Made by a program: the position numbers and the translations under genes
Notes under the pieces: generated by a model
Told to the model about the DNA's origin: nothing
The model's input: only the letters and a program-made list of their open reading frames with translations
Database searches by the model: none
Origin: JAJYKN01 sp035516155
GTDB taxonomy: Bacteria > Nitrospirota > UBA9217
Assembly (NCBI GenBank): GCA_035516155.1
Contig: DATJAP010000015.1
Coordinates: 1 to 64,000 of the forward strand
Direction: 5' to 3'
DNA length: 64,000 nucleotides
Shown here: positions 44,206-52,568 of the stretch, piece by piece
How positions within the stretch are numbered: the first letter of the stretch is position 1
How the letters are laid out: every line of letters starts with the position of its first letter

Positions 44206-45135
44206 TCAGAATTGTTCAATAATGGCGGCTGCGAGGAGAGGAAGCATAATTTCATGATGGCCGGTGATCGAGAATCCTTTACCACCGTTCTGGGTAGGAC
44301 GACGAACAACATTTGTGTTCGGCCGGTAGTGTTGAACAAAGTCCATGTTGACAGTGGTAAAGTGCTGGAGGGTGAATCCGAGGTTCCTTGCGAGTGTCAC
44401 TGCTTTGAGAAAGATTTCGGGAAGAAGGACCGCAGACCCGAGGTTCATGTACACACCGCCCTCAAGCTCTGAGACGAGTGAACAGAAGATAAGAAAATCC
44501 CGGTGAGCTGCAGCACCTGTAGCCCGGCCGTCAAAGGATGGATGCATATGGATGATGTCGGTGCCGATTGCCACATGAACGGTGACTGGAATGCCGAAGC
44601 GGTAGCCAGCCGCAAGGAGGCTTTTATCCTTGTATGGAAAGTCGCCCGACTGTATCATCCTGCCGATGGCAGATCCGATGCCTTCCTCACCCCCTGCGTT
44701 TTTAATAGCCAGGTTAAGCATGCTGCCTGTTTCTTCAGCCATGCCGAAGGCTCCGGATAGGATCTCCCGATCCACATCTTCAGAAGTCTGGCCCACGAAG
44801 GCAAGCTCAAAATCGTGAATGATACCCGCGCCGTTCAGCGAAAGACTCGTGATAATGCCGCGTTCCATAAGATCGATTATGACGGGGCTGAGGCCGACCT
44901 TGATGGAATGGGCGCCCATGCCGAGCATGAAAGGCCGTTCATCTTTTCGTGCCTGGATAATGGCGGACACGACATCCTTGAAGTGCCGTGAAGCGAGAAT
45001 GCCGGGAAGGGAGGAAAAAAAGTCCTGGAATGTCCCGCCTTTTTTGTGGGGCCTGGACAAGTCTTCGATGCGGACCTTGCTTGCGCGGCCCTTGAGTGAG
45101 TATGATTTTATTTTTGAGACGTCGATCTTCCTCAT
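44206..45135 (-). CDS. Conserved-looking protein of unknown function, gmhA-linked
   Basis: A 309-residue soluble protein that I cannot assign. It has MLGMGAHSIKVGLSPVIIDL near residue 70, LSLNGAGIIHDFELAFVGQT near 100, AIGTDIIHMHPSFDGRATGA near 190, MNLGSAVLLPEIFLKAV near 230 and SITGHHEIMLPLLAAA at the end. The glycine-rich first half looks like a nucleotide-binding Rossmann fold; a distant deoxyhypusine synthase-like fold is possible but unproven. Many His and Asp residues suggest an enzyme. It starts one base after the gmhA-like gene, with a GGAG site inside it, so the two are coupled. Confidence 0.75.
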   Translation of the reverse strand: MRKIDVSKIKSYSLKGRASKVRIEDLSRPHKKGGTFQDFFSSLPGILASRHFKDVVSAIIQARKDERPFMLGMGAHSIKVGLSPVIIDLMERGIITSLSLNGAGIIHDFELAFVGQTSEDVDREILSGAFGMAEETGSMLNLAIKNAGGEEGIGSAIGRMIQSGDFPYKDKSLLAAGYRFGIPVTVHVAIGTDIIHMHPSFDGRATGAAAHRDFLIFCSLVSELEGGVYMNLGSAVLLPEIFLKAVTLARNLGFTLQHFTTVNMDFVQHYRPNTNVVRRPTQNGGKGFSITGHHEIMLPLLAAAIIEQF

Positions 45136-45136
45136 G

Positions 45137-45718
45137 TTATGAACGAGCTCCGCCGAAGAGTTCCTCATCCACGAGCTGGCAAATAGTGTGGCCGAGCGTG
45201 ATGTGAGCTTCCTGAATGCGGGGAGTAGCCTTGGTCGGAACAATAAAGGCTAGATCCGCCAAATTGGCCAGCTTGCCGCCCGTTCCCCCGGTGAGGACAA
45301 CGGTTTTCATGCCGTTTTTTTTTGCTGTTTGGATCGCTTTGATCACATTGGGCGAATTGCCGCTCGTGCTGATGCCGATGACGACATCACCTTCATGGCC
45401 CAGGGCGGCCAGCTGCTTGGAATAGACCTGGGTAAAGTCATAATCGTTGCTGATGCTGGTGAGCACAGCCGCATCGGTGTTTAGGGCAAGGGCGGGAAGC
45501 GGGGGCCGCTCCATGAGAAAACGGTTGACGAATTCCGCAGCGATATGCGAGGCGTCCATGGCACTTCCACCGTTGCCGAAGAGAATGACCTTTTTCCCCT
45601 CACGGAACGCTTGGGCTATGAGTTGGACCACCTCAATGATCTTGTCGACATTTTCTCTGGCGAATTTAACCTTTATCTGAGCGCTGTCCTCGAATGCTTT
45701 CAGAATGATGTCTTTCAT
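45137..45718 (-). CDS. SIS-domain phosphoheptose isomerase (GmhA-like)
   Basis: A 193-residue SIS-domain protein. FGNGGSAMDASHIAAEFVNR (near residue 47), ISNDYDFTQVYSKQ (near 88) and GISTSGNSPNVIKAI (near 113) match sedoheptulose-7-phosphate isomerases, which start ADP-heptose synthesis for lipopolysaccharide. The ATG at 45718 has GGGAG upstream; the longer frame reaches into the acyltransferase gene. It lies between PlsC-like and unknown genes in one operon. Confidence 0.87.
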   Translation of the reverse strand: MKDIILKAFEDSAQIKVKFARENVDKIIEVVQLIAQAFREGKKVILFGNGGSAMDASHIAAEFVNRFLMERPPLPALALNTDAAVLTSISNDYDFTQVYSKQLAALGHEGDVVIGISTSGNSPNVIKAIQTAKKNGMKTVVLTGGTGGKLANLADLAFIVPTKATPRIQEAHITLGHTICQLVDEELFGGARS

Positions 45719-45825
45719 GCCATGCTCCCAAAGCCGACGCAGTAATAAAGCATTCATTATATTGCAAGACGAAGAAATGTCAAGGCGAAAAGGGCTTCTG
45801 TTCGAGATTGCATGAACATCTGGGA

Positions 45826-46614
45826 TCAATTCAGATCACGGAAAAAATCATCGTGATACGCGGCTGAGATGACATCATGCGCGCGGATCGCGAGTTCCTT
45901 TCTGGTGTCTTTTTCCCGGAAGCGGATAATTTTGAGAGGTACGATCTCAACATCGACGGAGGTGAGTGACAAGAGTCGGGGGAAGTGACGAAAGAAAGAG
46001 GTATCACCGTAATAAAAAACCGAATCGCGATTATGCACGTTCAACGGGGCGCCATTGACCCCGATGTAGCGGAGGCACAGGGGCAGGATGTCGGTTTGCG
46101 CCAGGATCGCGGTGTGAAAGAGGGAATTTTTGAAGGGCTGAACCCGTCGACCATTTGAGGTAGTGCCTTCAGGAAACAGAGCAACCCGCAATCCGGCCCG
46201 AAGTGTGCGACTGATGATCGGAAGTTCCTGCCGAAGTTTCGTGGCCTTCCTTCGCTCGACGAAGATGCTCCCGCCGAGGCGCGCCAGCATGCCAAGAACC
46301 GGAGTGCTCCCCAGTTCCACTGACGCGATGAAAACGGACGGTAGAACCGACGCAATGACGAGAACGTCGATATAGGACAGGTGATTCGCGACAACAAGAC
46401 GAGCCGACCTGCTTTCAAGCAGGCGTTCGCGGTGCTTCACGTGAACACGGACGCCGAGCAGCCTCAGCATGAGCCTCGATAGGCGTGATATATTTTTAAT
46501 CAGAAGCGTGCGGCGTATGTTGGTGCCGGTGGGAAGGAGCGCAATGATGCAGGCGAAGATTATGTACAGCGTGACCACAAGAAGGATTCCCGGCAATTTG
46601 AAAAATATCCGCAT
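45826..46614 (-). CDS. PlsC-like 1-acylglycerol-3-phosphate acyltransferase
   Basis: A 262-residue membrane acyltransferase with an N-terminal hydrophobic helix (LPGILLVVTLYIIFACIIAL). ANHLSYIDVLVIA carries the HX4D catalytic pair and LFPEGTTSNG the FPEGT motif. It probably makes phosphatidic acid or acylates a related lipid. It is the first gene of a minus-strand operon with the GmhA-like and unknown genes, which points to envelope work. Confidence 0.85.
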   Translation of the reverse strand: MRIFFKLPGILLVVTLYIIFACIIALLPTGTNIRRTLLIKNISRLSRLMLRLLGVRVHVKHRERLLESRSARLVVANHLSYIDVLVIASVLPSVFIASVELGSTPVLGMLARLGGSIFVERRKATKLRQELPIISRTLRAGLRVALFPEGTTSNGRRVQPFKNSLFHTAILAQTDILPLCLRYIGVNGAPLNVHNRDSVFYYGDTSFFRHFPRLLSLTSVDVEIVPLKIIRFREKDTRKELAIRAHDVISAAYHDDFFRDLN

Positions 46615-46745
46615 AGAATGTTCGGGTCCCCCTTAAATCTTCCGAAGCATGGCAGGTTGTTCACGGCTGGTTATCTGTAACAACGATGATAAAGTATGGC
46701 ACAGGAAAATCCGGTTTTCAATGAAAAAACGTCCAGTTGACAGCC

Positions 46746-46774
46746 TTTACATAAAAGGGAACGGCGGCTATACT
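46746..46774 (+). promoter_or_regulatory. Sigma-70 promoter of the MTH1187 operon
   Basis: TTTACA, a 17-base spacer, TATACT, about 80 bases ahead of the first start codon. No thiamine riboswitch is seen in the leader. Confidence 0.6.
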
Positions 46775-46853
46775 TTAGATAGGAATAAAGGGGAGATCTG
46801 CGCCAGGAAGAGGGGATGTTAGAGCGTCAAGGACGGCAAAGAGGTGACTCATC

Positions 46854-47162
46854 ATGAGTGTAATGGTAGAGTTCAGCGTGGTTCCGTTGGGGAAAGGCGT
46901 GAGCGTCAGTGCGGTCATCGCAGAGGTCATGAAGGTTATCGTGGGCAGCGGCGTGAGTTATCGGGCGAATCCCATGGGGACCGTCCTGGAAGGAGAGTGG
47001 GACACGGTGATGGGAGTCGTGAAGAAATGCCATGATGTAGTGATGAAGGATTCAGAGCGCGCGATCACGTCGATCAAGATCGATGATCGCAAGGGATCGG
47101 ATTCGCGAATGGATAAGAAGCTTGAGTCAGTGGAAAAGAAACTCGGGATGAAGCTGAAATAA
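46854..47162 (+). CDS. MTH1187/YkoF-type thiamine-binding protein
   Basis: A 102-residue single-domain protein. VEFSVVPLGKGVSVSAVIAE, SYRANPMGTVLEGEWDTVMG and SIKIDDRKGSDSRMDKKLES match the MTH1187 family, a ferredoxin-like fold whose members bind thiamine or related ligands. Its cell role is not settled. AGAGGTGA precedes the ATG. It heads a three-gene operon with a coiled-coil protein and a BCAM0308-type protein. Confidence 0.85.
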   Translation: MSVMVEFSVVPLGKGVSVSAVIAEVMKVIVGSGVSYRANPMGTVLEGEWDTVMGVVKKCHDVVMKDSERAITSIKIDDRKGSDSRMDKKLESVEKKLGMKLK

Positions 47163-47183
47163 ACATCGAAAGCGAGGTGAACC

Positions 47184-47402
47184 ATGAACAGCAAAGGAAA
47201 TGGCAGCAGCGCGGTCGAGAGGATCAAGATTCAGGAAAAGGCGTTGTCCAACTTGGCCGATGCCCTGAAGAAACATGAATCCGAGTTCACCGACGAAATC
47301 GGGGATTTGCAGGCCGAGCTGAAGGCCATTAAAGTATTCCTTGCCCGCAATATTCCCGAGTTCAAGAAACAGTTTCCCGAAATTCAGAGAAAACTGAAGT
47401 GA
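47184..47402 (+). CDS. Small coiled-coil protein, unknown function
   Basis: A 72-residue, highly charged, helical protein (ALSNLADALKKHESEFTDEI, DLQAELKAIKVFLARNIPEF) with heptad spacing and no signal or membrane segment. GAGGTG lies 6 bases before the ATG. It is 21 bases after the thiamine-binding gene, so co-transcription is very likely. I do not recognise the family. Confidence 0.7.
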   Translation: MNSKGNGSSAVERIKIQEKALSNLADALKKHESEFTDEIGDLQAELKAIKVFLARNIPEFKKQFPEIQRKLK

Positions 47403-47447
47403 GCCCCGGCCCGAGCTGGTTCCGACGGTAACGAAGGAGGCGATTCT

Positions 47448-47981
47448 ATGAAGGCAGTTGCGAAAACACAGAAGAGTTATAGATTATCCTACAAGAAAAA
47501 GTCAGCGATAACGGATTCCTACCTTCCGCGCGGCGCAAGCCGCAGCGTTTCCATATGCGAGGGATGTCGCGCGGTGTACATGAACAAGCGCTGGTATGGC
47601 AGTGCTGGTGCATATGATACGGCGGTGCGGAATCCCGCAACTGTAATGATGGTTTGTCCCGCCTGTCTTAAGATCCGCGACAACTTCCCCGGCGGCATCG
47701 TAACGCTGAAGGGCGATTATGTGCTCCCCCATAAGCAGGATCTGATGAAACTCGTCAAGAATGAGGAGGAACGGGCGCGTGGTTTAAACCCTCTGGAGCG
47801 GGTCATGTCCATAAAGGAGAATGGGTACGGAAGCCTGGTCATTTCCACGACGAATGAGAAACTCGCGCAGCGCATCGGGCGGGCAATCAAGAAGGCCTTC
47901 CATGGTGAAGTGAGCTACCGCTGGTCGCACGAGAACAAACTGGTCCGGGTCGATTGGGTGCGGGGGGTGGAAATTGGATGA
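47448..47981 (+). CDS. BCAM0308-type zinc-ribbon protein
   Basis: A 177-residue protein. Two Cys pairs (ICEGC near residue 37 and VCPACLKIRDNFPGG near 74) form a zinc ribbon; GDYVLPHKQDLMKLVKNEEE and LAQRIGRAIKKAFHGEV follow, with RVDWVRG at the end. This matches the BCAM0308 family, which resembles the NMD3 N-terminus and may bind RNA or ribosomes. AAGGAGG precedes the ATG. It is third in the operon with MTH1187. Confidence 0.8.
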   Translation: MKAVAKTQKSYRLSYKKKSAITDSYLPRGASRSVSICEGCRAVYMNKRWYGSAGAYDTAVRNPATVMMVCPACLKIRDNFPGGIVTLKGDYVLPHKQDLMKLVKNEEERARGLNPLERVMSIKENGYGSLVISTTNEKLAQRIGRAIKKAFHGEVSYRWSHENKLVRVDWVRGVEIG

Positions 47982-48029
47982 ATTCGGAGATGAGCCACGA
48001 AGTGGCGAAAAAAATTAAGTTGTAAACAG

Positions 48030-48359
48030 TTAGCGACAGTCGGTGTTTTCGGATTGTGTATTTTTTCTTTGAAGCGTATTCAGATACTCCTCCCATTCCG
48101 TGGGGAGGAGATATTTTTTTTTGTTATTGCACGCTTTGCACGACGGAACAAGATTCCCCGGCACAGACCTTCCTCCCCGCACGATGGGAACGAGGTGATC
48201 CATAGTAAGTTCCATCGCTTTGAACTTTCCGCCGCAATAATAACAGACGCCAGCCGCGCGCTTTCGTTTCCACCATTGTGATTCGCGCATTTCCCGCGCT
48301 TTTGCCTTCTCCCGCTTAATGTGCGCATCATCAACAGTAATGAAATAATCATTATTCAT
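48030..48359 (-). CDS. HNH endonuclease
   Basis: A 109-residue protein with a full HNH motif: CYYCGGKF (zinc pair), LTMDHLVPIVRGG with the catalytic His, GNLVPSCKACNNKKK with the second zinc pair and Asn. Small stand-alone HNH proteins of this kind occur both in phage/mobile contexts and as housekeeping nucleases. It is convergent with the BCAM0308-type gene and divergent from the dcw promoter. No mobile element flanks are seen. Confidence 0.87.
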   Translation of the reverse strand: MNNDYFITVDDAHIKREKAKAREMRESQWWKRKRAAGVCYYCGGKFKAMELTMDHLVPIVRGGRSVPGNLVPSCKACNNKKKYLLPTEWEEYLNTLQRKNTQSENTDCR

Positions 48360-48462
48360 TGAATCGTATATTACTTTTTCCCGGCCCTGTTGTCACGCTA
48401 AAAACACTTTCTGCTTTCAGGCGTCCCCCCACCACGTAACATCTCAAAAATTAATATTTTTC

Positions 48463-48491
48463 TTGACAATCCAGTGGGTGACAGATATACT
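48463..48491 (+). promoter_or_regulatory. Consensus promoter of the dcw cluster
   Basis: TTGACA, a 17-base spacer, TATACT, 52 bases ahead of the mraZ start codon. Confidence 0.75.
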
Positions 48492-48502
48492 TTTGCAAGC
48501 AG

Positions 48503-48532
48503 GTGGTATGAAGTGGGATAGAGTGGGCTCAA
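48503..48532 (+). promoter_or_regulatory. MraZ operator: three 10-bp TGGGN-type repeats
   Basis: GTGGTATGAA, GTGGGATAGA, GTGGGCTCAA: three directly repeated units, 10 bases apart, just past the promoter. MraZ is known to bind TGGGN repeats with 5-base spacers, so this is a likely autoregulatory site. A fourth GTGGG lies at 48474-48478 inside the promoter spacer. Confidence 0.7.
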
Positions 48533-48543
48533 CAGGGAGGAGC

Positions 48544-48978
48544 ATGTTCCGGGGTAGCTACGATCATACCGTTGATTCCAAAGGCAGAGTGAGTGTCCCC
48601 TCTAAATTCCGGGATATCATTGCTGACCGCTATGACGGCCGGCTTGTGCTCGCCATGGACTACGACCACTGTCTCACCGTTTATCCGCTCGAGGAGTGGG
48701 AGCGTCTCGAGGAGAAAATCAAGACCCTCTCGCTGATGAAGCAGGAAGTCAAGGACTTCAGACGCTTTCTCCTTTCGTCCGCTACGGAATGCGAACTTGA
48801 TAAACAGGGCCGTATCCTGATCCCGCCAGCGCACCGCGGACACGCGGGAATCTCGAAAAACGTCACACTTGTCGGGATCATCGATAAAATAGAAATCTGG
48901 GACACCAGGGCTTGGGAGGCGCGAAATACTGAGAATGGCGACAAAATCGGCGAGGCGCTCGCTGCGTTGGGCCTATAA
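48544..48978 (+). CDS. mraZ: Transcriptional regulator MraZ
   Basis: A 144-residue protein with two AbrB-like halves: FRGSYDHTVDSKGRVSVPSK (from residue 2) and TECELDKQGRILIPPAHRGH (from about residue 79), each with the DxxGR motif. It binds its own promoter and controls the dcw operon. GGGAGGAGC precedes the ATG at 48544; the longer frame starts inside the promoter and is not real. Confidence 0.93.
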   Translation: MFRGSYDHTVDSKGRVSVPSKFRDIIADRYDGRLVLAMDYDHCLTVYPLEEWERLEEKIKTLSLMKQEVKDFRRFLLSSATECELDKQGRILIPPAHRGHAGISKNVTLVGIIDKIEIWDTRAWEARNTENGDKIGEALAALGL

Positions 48979-48982
48979 CGAC

Positions 48983-49342
48983 ATGGACGAAAAAATCAAA
49001 GTATATCAGATGAACCTGGAAGGCGAGATCGATGCGGCGAAAATGGCTGAGATCAACAGGGTGATCGGTCAGCTTATCAAGGGCGAGATGTACGGTCTGA
49101 TCTTGAATTTTGGGTCCGTGGAGCATATTAATTTTACCATTCTCCAGTCCCTGGTTGAAGAGAAGCGTCGGCTTCAGTCGTTCGGAGGAGACCTCCGGCT
49201 CGCAGCAATGTCCGACTACCTCAAGAATATTTTCCGGACCACCGGTGTTCTGGAGGAATTCCAGGTTTTTGACACGGTCCAGCAGGCCGCGAAGAGTTTT
49301 GGGGTGAATAAGCCGGCGACGAACCTGCCGCTGGGGTTGTAA
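48983..49342 (+). CDS. STAS-domain protein inside the dcw cluster
   Basis: A 119-residue STAS domain: VYQMNLEGEIDAAKMAEINR, LILNFGSVEHINFTILQSLV and GGDLRLAAMSDYLKNIFRTT follow the anti-sigma antagonist (SpoIIAA) fold. The phosphorylatable D-S of active antagonists is replaced by N-F-T, so the usual switch is probably absent. It begins 4 bases after mraZ and 30 bases before rsmH, a position usually empty. Start is inferred from homology; ribosome site weak. Confidence 0.82.
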   Translation: MDEKIKVYQMNLEGEIDAAKMAEINRVIGQLIKGEMYGLILNFGSVEHINFTILQSLVEEKRRLQSFGGDLRLAAMSDYLKNIFRTTGVLEEFQVFDTVQQAAKSFGVNKPATNLPLGL

Positions 49343-49372
49343 TAGATTCGAGTTGTGAGTCCGGAGCTTGGT

Positions 49373-50374
49373 GTGAGGACATATCGGGGAAATAAAGAAA
49401 ACAATACTACTCCGAACTTCGAACTCTTAAATCCGATCAGAGAGCATATACCCGTCCTGCTGCGTGAAACAATTGATTTGCTCGCGCCGCGGCCCGGCGG
49501 TGTATATGTTGACGGGACGCTCGGCGGGGGTGGTCATGCTGCGGAGATCCTGAAACGATCGTCGCCCGACGGCATGCTGATCGGGTTGGATCAGGACCCC
49601 GAGGCTGTCGAACGGTGCAGGGAGCGTCTGGCAACGTTCGGCGATCGCGCTGTCCTCCGACAGGCGAATTACCGGGAATTGCCGTCGATTCTACAGGATC
49701 TGGGACATCATTCGGTAGATGGGGCAGTGCTTGATCTCGGTGTTTCCTGGTTTCACCTCAAGTCGCCGAATCGCGGCTTCAGCTTCCAGCTGGACGGGCC
49801 TCTTGATATGCGCATGGACCCAAACAGGGGGCTCACCGCCGCTGATCTGGTGAACGGACTTTCCCGCGACGAACTCGCGAAGATCATTCGCGAATACGGC
49901 GAAGAGCGCAGAGCGGGCGCTATTGCACGTGCCATAGAAAAGGCGAGGGCCCGGAGGTCCATCACGAGTACGGTTCAACTGGCCGAGATTGTTTTGAGCG
50001 TATTCCCTCCCTACCCTCCGCGACGCATCCATCCCGCCACGCTCACGTTCCAGGCTCTTCGGATTGCTGTTAATGACGAGCTCGGAGCGCTTCGCGAAGG
50101 GGTTGAGAGGATCATCGGCCTGCTGAAGCCCGGCGGACGGTTCACCGTTATAACCTTTCACTCCCTTGAGGACCGCGTCGTAAAGCAAGCCTTCGTGGCT
50201 AAGGCAAAGGGCTGTATCTGTCCGCCGAAACTGCCGGTCTGCGCCTGCGGCAGAAAGCCGGTTATCAGGGTGCTGACGCATCGACCGGTGATAGCCGGCC
50301 CGAGGGAGCTTGCTCGTAATCCCGCTTCGAGGAGCGCAAAGCTGAGAGCGGCCGAAAAACTGCCTGCTTCGTAA
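49373..50374 (+). CDS. rsmH: 16S rRNA (cytosine-N4)-methyltransferase RsmH
   Basis: A 333-residue SAM-dependent enzyme that methylates C1402 of 16S rRNA. HIPVLLRETIDLL, YVDGTLGGGGHAAEIL (SAM loop), DGAVLDLGVSWFHLKSPNRG and TVITFHSLEDRVVK match the family. No ATG is available; GTG at 49373 has GGAG 6 bases upstream and is preferred over the GTG at 49355. Third gene of the dcw cluster. Confidence 0.92.
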   Translation: MRTYRGNKENNTTPNFELLNPIREHIPVLLRETIDLLAPRPGGVYVDGTLGGGGHAAEILKRSSPDGMLIGLDQDPEAVERCRERLATFGDRAVLRQANYRELPSILQDLGHHSVDGAVLDLGVSWFHLKSPNRGFSFQLDGPLDMRMDPNRGLTAADLVNGLSRDELAKIIREYGEERRAGAIARAIEKARARRSITSTVQLAEIVLSVFPPYPPRRIHPATLTFQALRIAVNDELGALREGVERIIGLLKPGGRFTVITFHSLEDRVVKQAFVAKAKGCICPPKLPVCACGRKPVIRVLTHRPVIAGPRELARNPASRSAKLRAAEKLPAS

Positions 50375-50498
50375 CCTCGAACCGGATGAGAGCGGCTGAA
50401 AATTCAACCTTGGTCATAAAAGGGTCCATTGTATCTTATAACAGAGAGCTGATTTCCGTATTTGAAATTTCGTCTCTCACGCGGGAAGGAGCGCCGGC

Positions 50499-50831
50499 AT
50501 GACAGCGAAGGCTGGAAATATCGGATCATTCGTATTTGAACGGAGCAGGCGGGGGAATCTGCGGCGCCTTTTCATGACGCTCCTGATTATTGTCGGGCTG
50601 CTTCTCTATGTGGGCGGAAAGGTGAAGATCATGCGGCTCGGGTATCAGATCGACGCCTTGGAGCGGGAGAAGCGGGAACTGGCGCGGGAGAACGGGTCCC
50701 TCAGGATAGAGGCGTCGAGCCTCACCTCACCGGCGCGCATTGAAGAGCTTGCAACCAAACGGCTGGGGATGATAAGGCCGACGGAAGACCACATCGTGAT
50801 CGTTAAACGAAAAGCTGCGCCGAAACAATAG
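50499..50831 (+). CDS. ftsL: Cell division protein FtsL
   Basis: A 110-residue bitopic membrane protein: basic cytoplasmic head, one helix (LFMTLLIIVGLLLYVGGKVK) and a periplasmic coiled coil (QIDALEREKRELARENGSLR) ending with the typical LATKRLGMIRPTEDHIVIV. It links FtsB and FtsI/FtsW in the divisome. GGAAGGAG precedes the ATG. It is 125 bases after rsmH and 6 before ftsI. Confidence 0.88.
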   Translation: MTAKAGNIGSFVFERSRRGNLRRLFMTLLIIVGLLLYVGGKVKIMRLGYQIDALEREKRELARENGSLRIEASSLTSPARIEELATKRLGMIRPTEDHIVIVKRKAAPKQ

Positions 50832-50837
50832 GTAATT

Positions 50838-52568
50838 ATGGATCGAAGGGGAAGGATAATCGCGGTATTTCTTATCATGGGCCTGGCCTTTGCGCTCGTG
50901 GTGCTGCGGCTTCTCTACCTCCAGGTTTTTGAACGATCAAAACTTGCCGCCCGCGGAGAACGCCAGTATGAACAGGTAGTGGTACTCGAACCGAAGCGGG
51001 GGACGATCTACGATCGTATGGGCAGAGAGTTGGCGGTTAGCCTCGATGTCGATTCAGTATACGGCATTCCGTCGAAGATCGACAACCCACGCGAACTGGC
51101 GCAGCGGCTTGCGCGGATCCTGCGCGAAGACCCGCGTAAACTTGAACACAAACTCGAGGGCGACAAGCAGTTTGTCTGGCTCAGCCGCAAGGTTGACCCG
51201 GCAAAAGCCGCCAGGGTGAGGGAACTCGATTCTGATGATATCCGGCTCAGGACAGAGGCGAGACGGTTTTATCCGAAAAAGGCCCTTGCCGGGCCGCTGC
51301 TTGGTTTTACTGGTATTGACAACCATGGCCTCGAAGGGCTCGAACATGCTTATGACGACATCCTCCGCGGCGTGAACGGCTGGGTGCTTGCCGAAAAGGA
51401 CGCCCGGGGACGAATGGTCTTTCCCGGCGGTCCCGGTTTTCAGTTCAGGATGCCGAAGCCGGGAAATGACGTTATTCTCACGATTGATGAAGTGATCCAG
51501 CATATTGCCGAGAAGGAACTCGATGCCGCGCTCGCAACATCGCATGCCAAGGGCGGGGTCTGCATCGTCATGAATCCGCAGACCGGGGAAGTGCTCGCGC
51601 TTTCGGTACGCGCAAGCGGATATGGACGCGCGGCATTCAACCCGAATGAACCGCAGCAATATAAGCCGGCGGAGTGGCGGAACAGAGCCGTAACCGACGC
51701 CTTCGAACCCGGCTCTATCTTCAAGCCGATACTCGCCGCAGCAGCACTCGAGGAAAGGGTGGTCCATCCTCTTGAACGTTTTGATTGTTCGGCGGGCAAG
51801 ATCCAACTGGCTGACCGGGTGATCAAAGACGCCGAGGAACACGGTGTCCTGACCTTCACCGATGTGATCGCCGAATCGAGCAACGTCGGTACGATTAAAG
51901 TGGCCCTGCGGCTCGGCAAGGAACGATTCTATAAATATATCACCGCATTCGGGTTCGGCAGGAAGACCGGCGTGGATCTCCCCGGAGAGATTCCTGGCAT
52001 CCTCCGCGATGTCCGGACATGGTCTGGCGTTTCCCTGGGCGAGGTCGCCATTGGACAGGAAATTGGCGTTACCCCCATGCAGATGGCCGCCGTTTATTCC
52101 GCTTTCGCCAACAACGGGGTTCTCATGAAGCCCTATATCGTGTCGGAGATCGTTAGCCGCAGCGGCGGCAAAGGGCAAAAAACCATGCCCCTGCCGGTGG
52201 GACAGGTAATCACCGCGGAAACCACGGCCAAAGTGAACAAGATGCTTGAGCGGGTTGTCGAGACAGGCACGGGTCAGAAAGCGAAGCCTTCAGGATATAC
52301 GGCAGCGGGAAAGACCGGAACGGCGCAGAAGATTGATCACCAAACCCACAGGTTTTCAAAGAAAGAATATGTCAGTTCTTTCGTCGGGTTTGTGCCGGCC
52401 ACTGCGCCGAAGCTGGTAATCGTAGTGATGGTAGATACACCCGAAGGTGACATCTACGGAGGCAGCGTTGCCGCGCCGGTGTTCAAAGCCGTTGCGGAGC
52501 AGAGCCTTGCCTATCTCCAGGTGCCGCCCGACGACGTGGGAGGCAGGATGCTCCTGGTAACACGATGA
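50838..52568 (+). CDS. ftsI: Division transpeptidase FtsI (PBP3)
   Basis: A 576-residue class B penicillin-binding protein. A single anchor helix lies near residues 8-27; the dimerisation domain follows (EPKRGTIYDRMGRELAVSLD). The transpeptidase has SxxK in FEPGSIFKPI (Ser near 297), SSN in AESSNVGTIK and KTG in AAGKTGTAQK. It cross-links septal peptidoglycan. No PASTA domain. It overlaps murE by 4 bases. Confidence 0.95.
   Translation: MDRRGRIIAVFLIMGLAFALVVLRLLYLQVFERSKLAARGERQYEQVVVLEPKRGTIYDRMGRELAVSLDVDSVYGIPSKIDNPRELAQRLARILREDPRKLEHKLEGDKQFVWLSRKVDPAKAARVRELDSDDIRLRTEARRFYPKKALAGPLLGFTGIDNHGLEGLEHAYDDILRGVNGWVLAEKDARGRMVFPGGPGFQFRMPKPGNDVILTIDEVIQHIAEKELDAALATSHAKGGVCIVMNPQTGEVLALSVRASGYGRAAFNPNEPQQYKPAEWRNRAVTDAFEPGSIFKPILAAAALEERVVHPLERFDCSAGKIQLADRVIKDAEEHGVLTFTDVIAESSNVGTIKVALRLGKERFYKYITAFGFGRKTGVDLPGEIPGILRDVRTWSGVSLGEVAIGQEIGVTPMQMAAVYSAFANNGVLMKPYIVSEIVSRSGGKGQKTMPLPVGQVITAETTAKVNKMLERVVETGTGQKAKPSGYTAAGKTGTAQKIDHQTHRFSKKEYVSSFVGFVPATAPKLVIVVMVDTPEGDIYGGSVAAPVFKAVAEQSLAYLQVPPDDVGGRMLLVTR

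Noticed and set aside
46615..46853. Possible thiamine riboswitch ahead of the MTH1187-type gene
   Set aside because: No CUGAGA-type core or matching stems were found.
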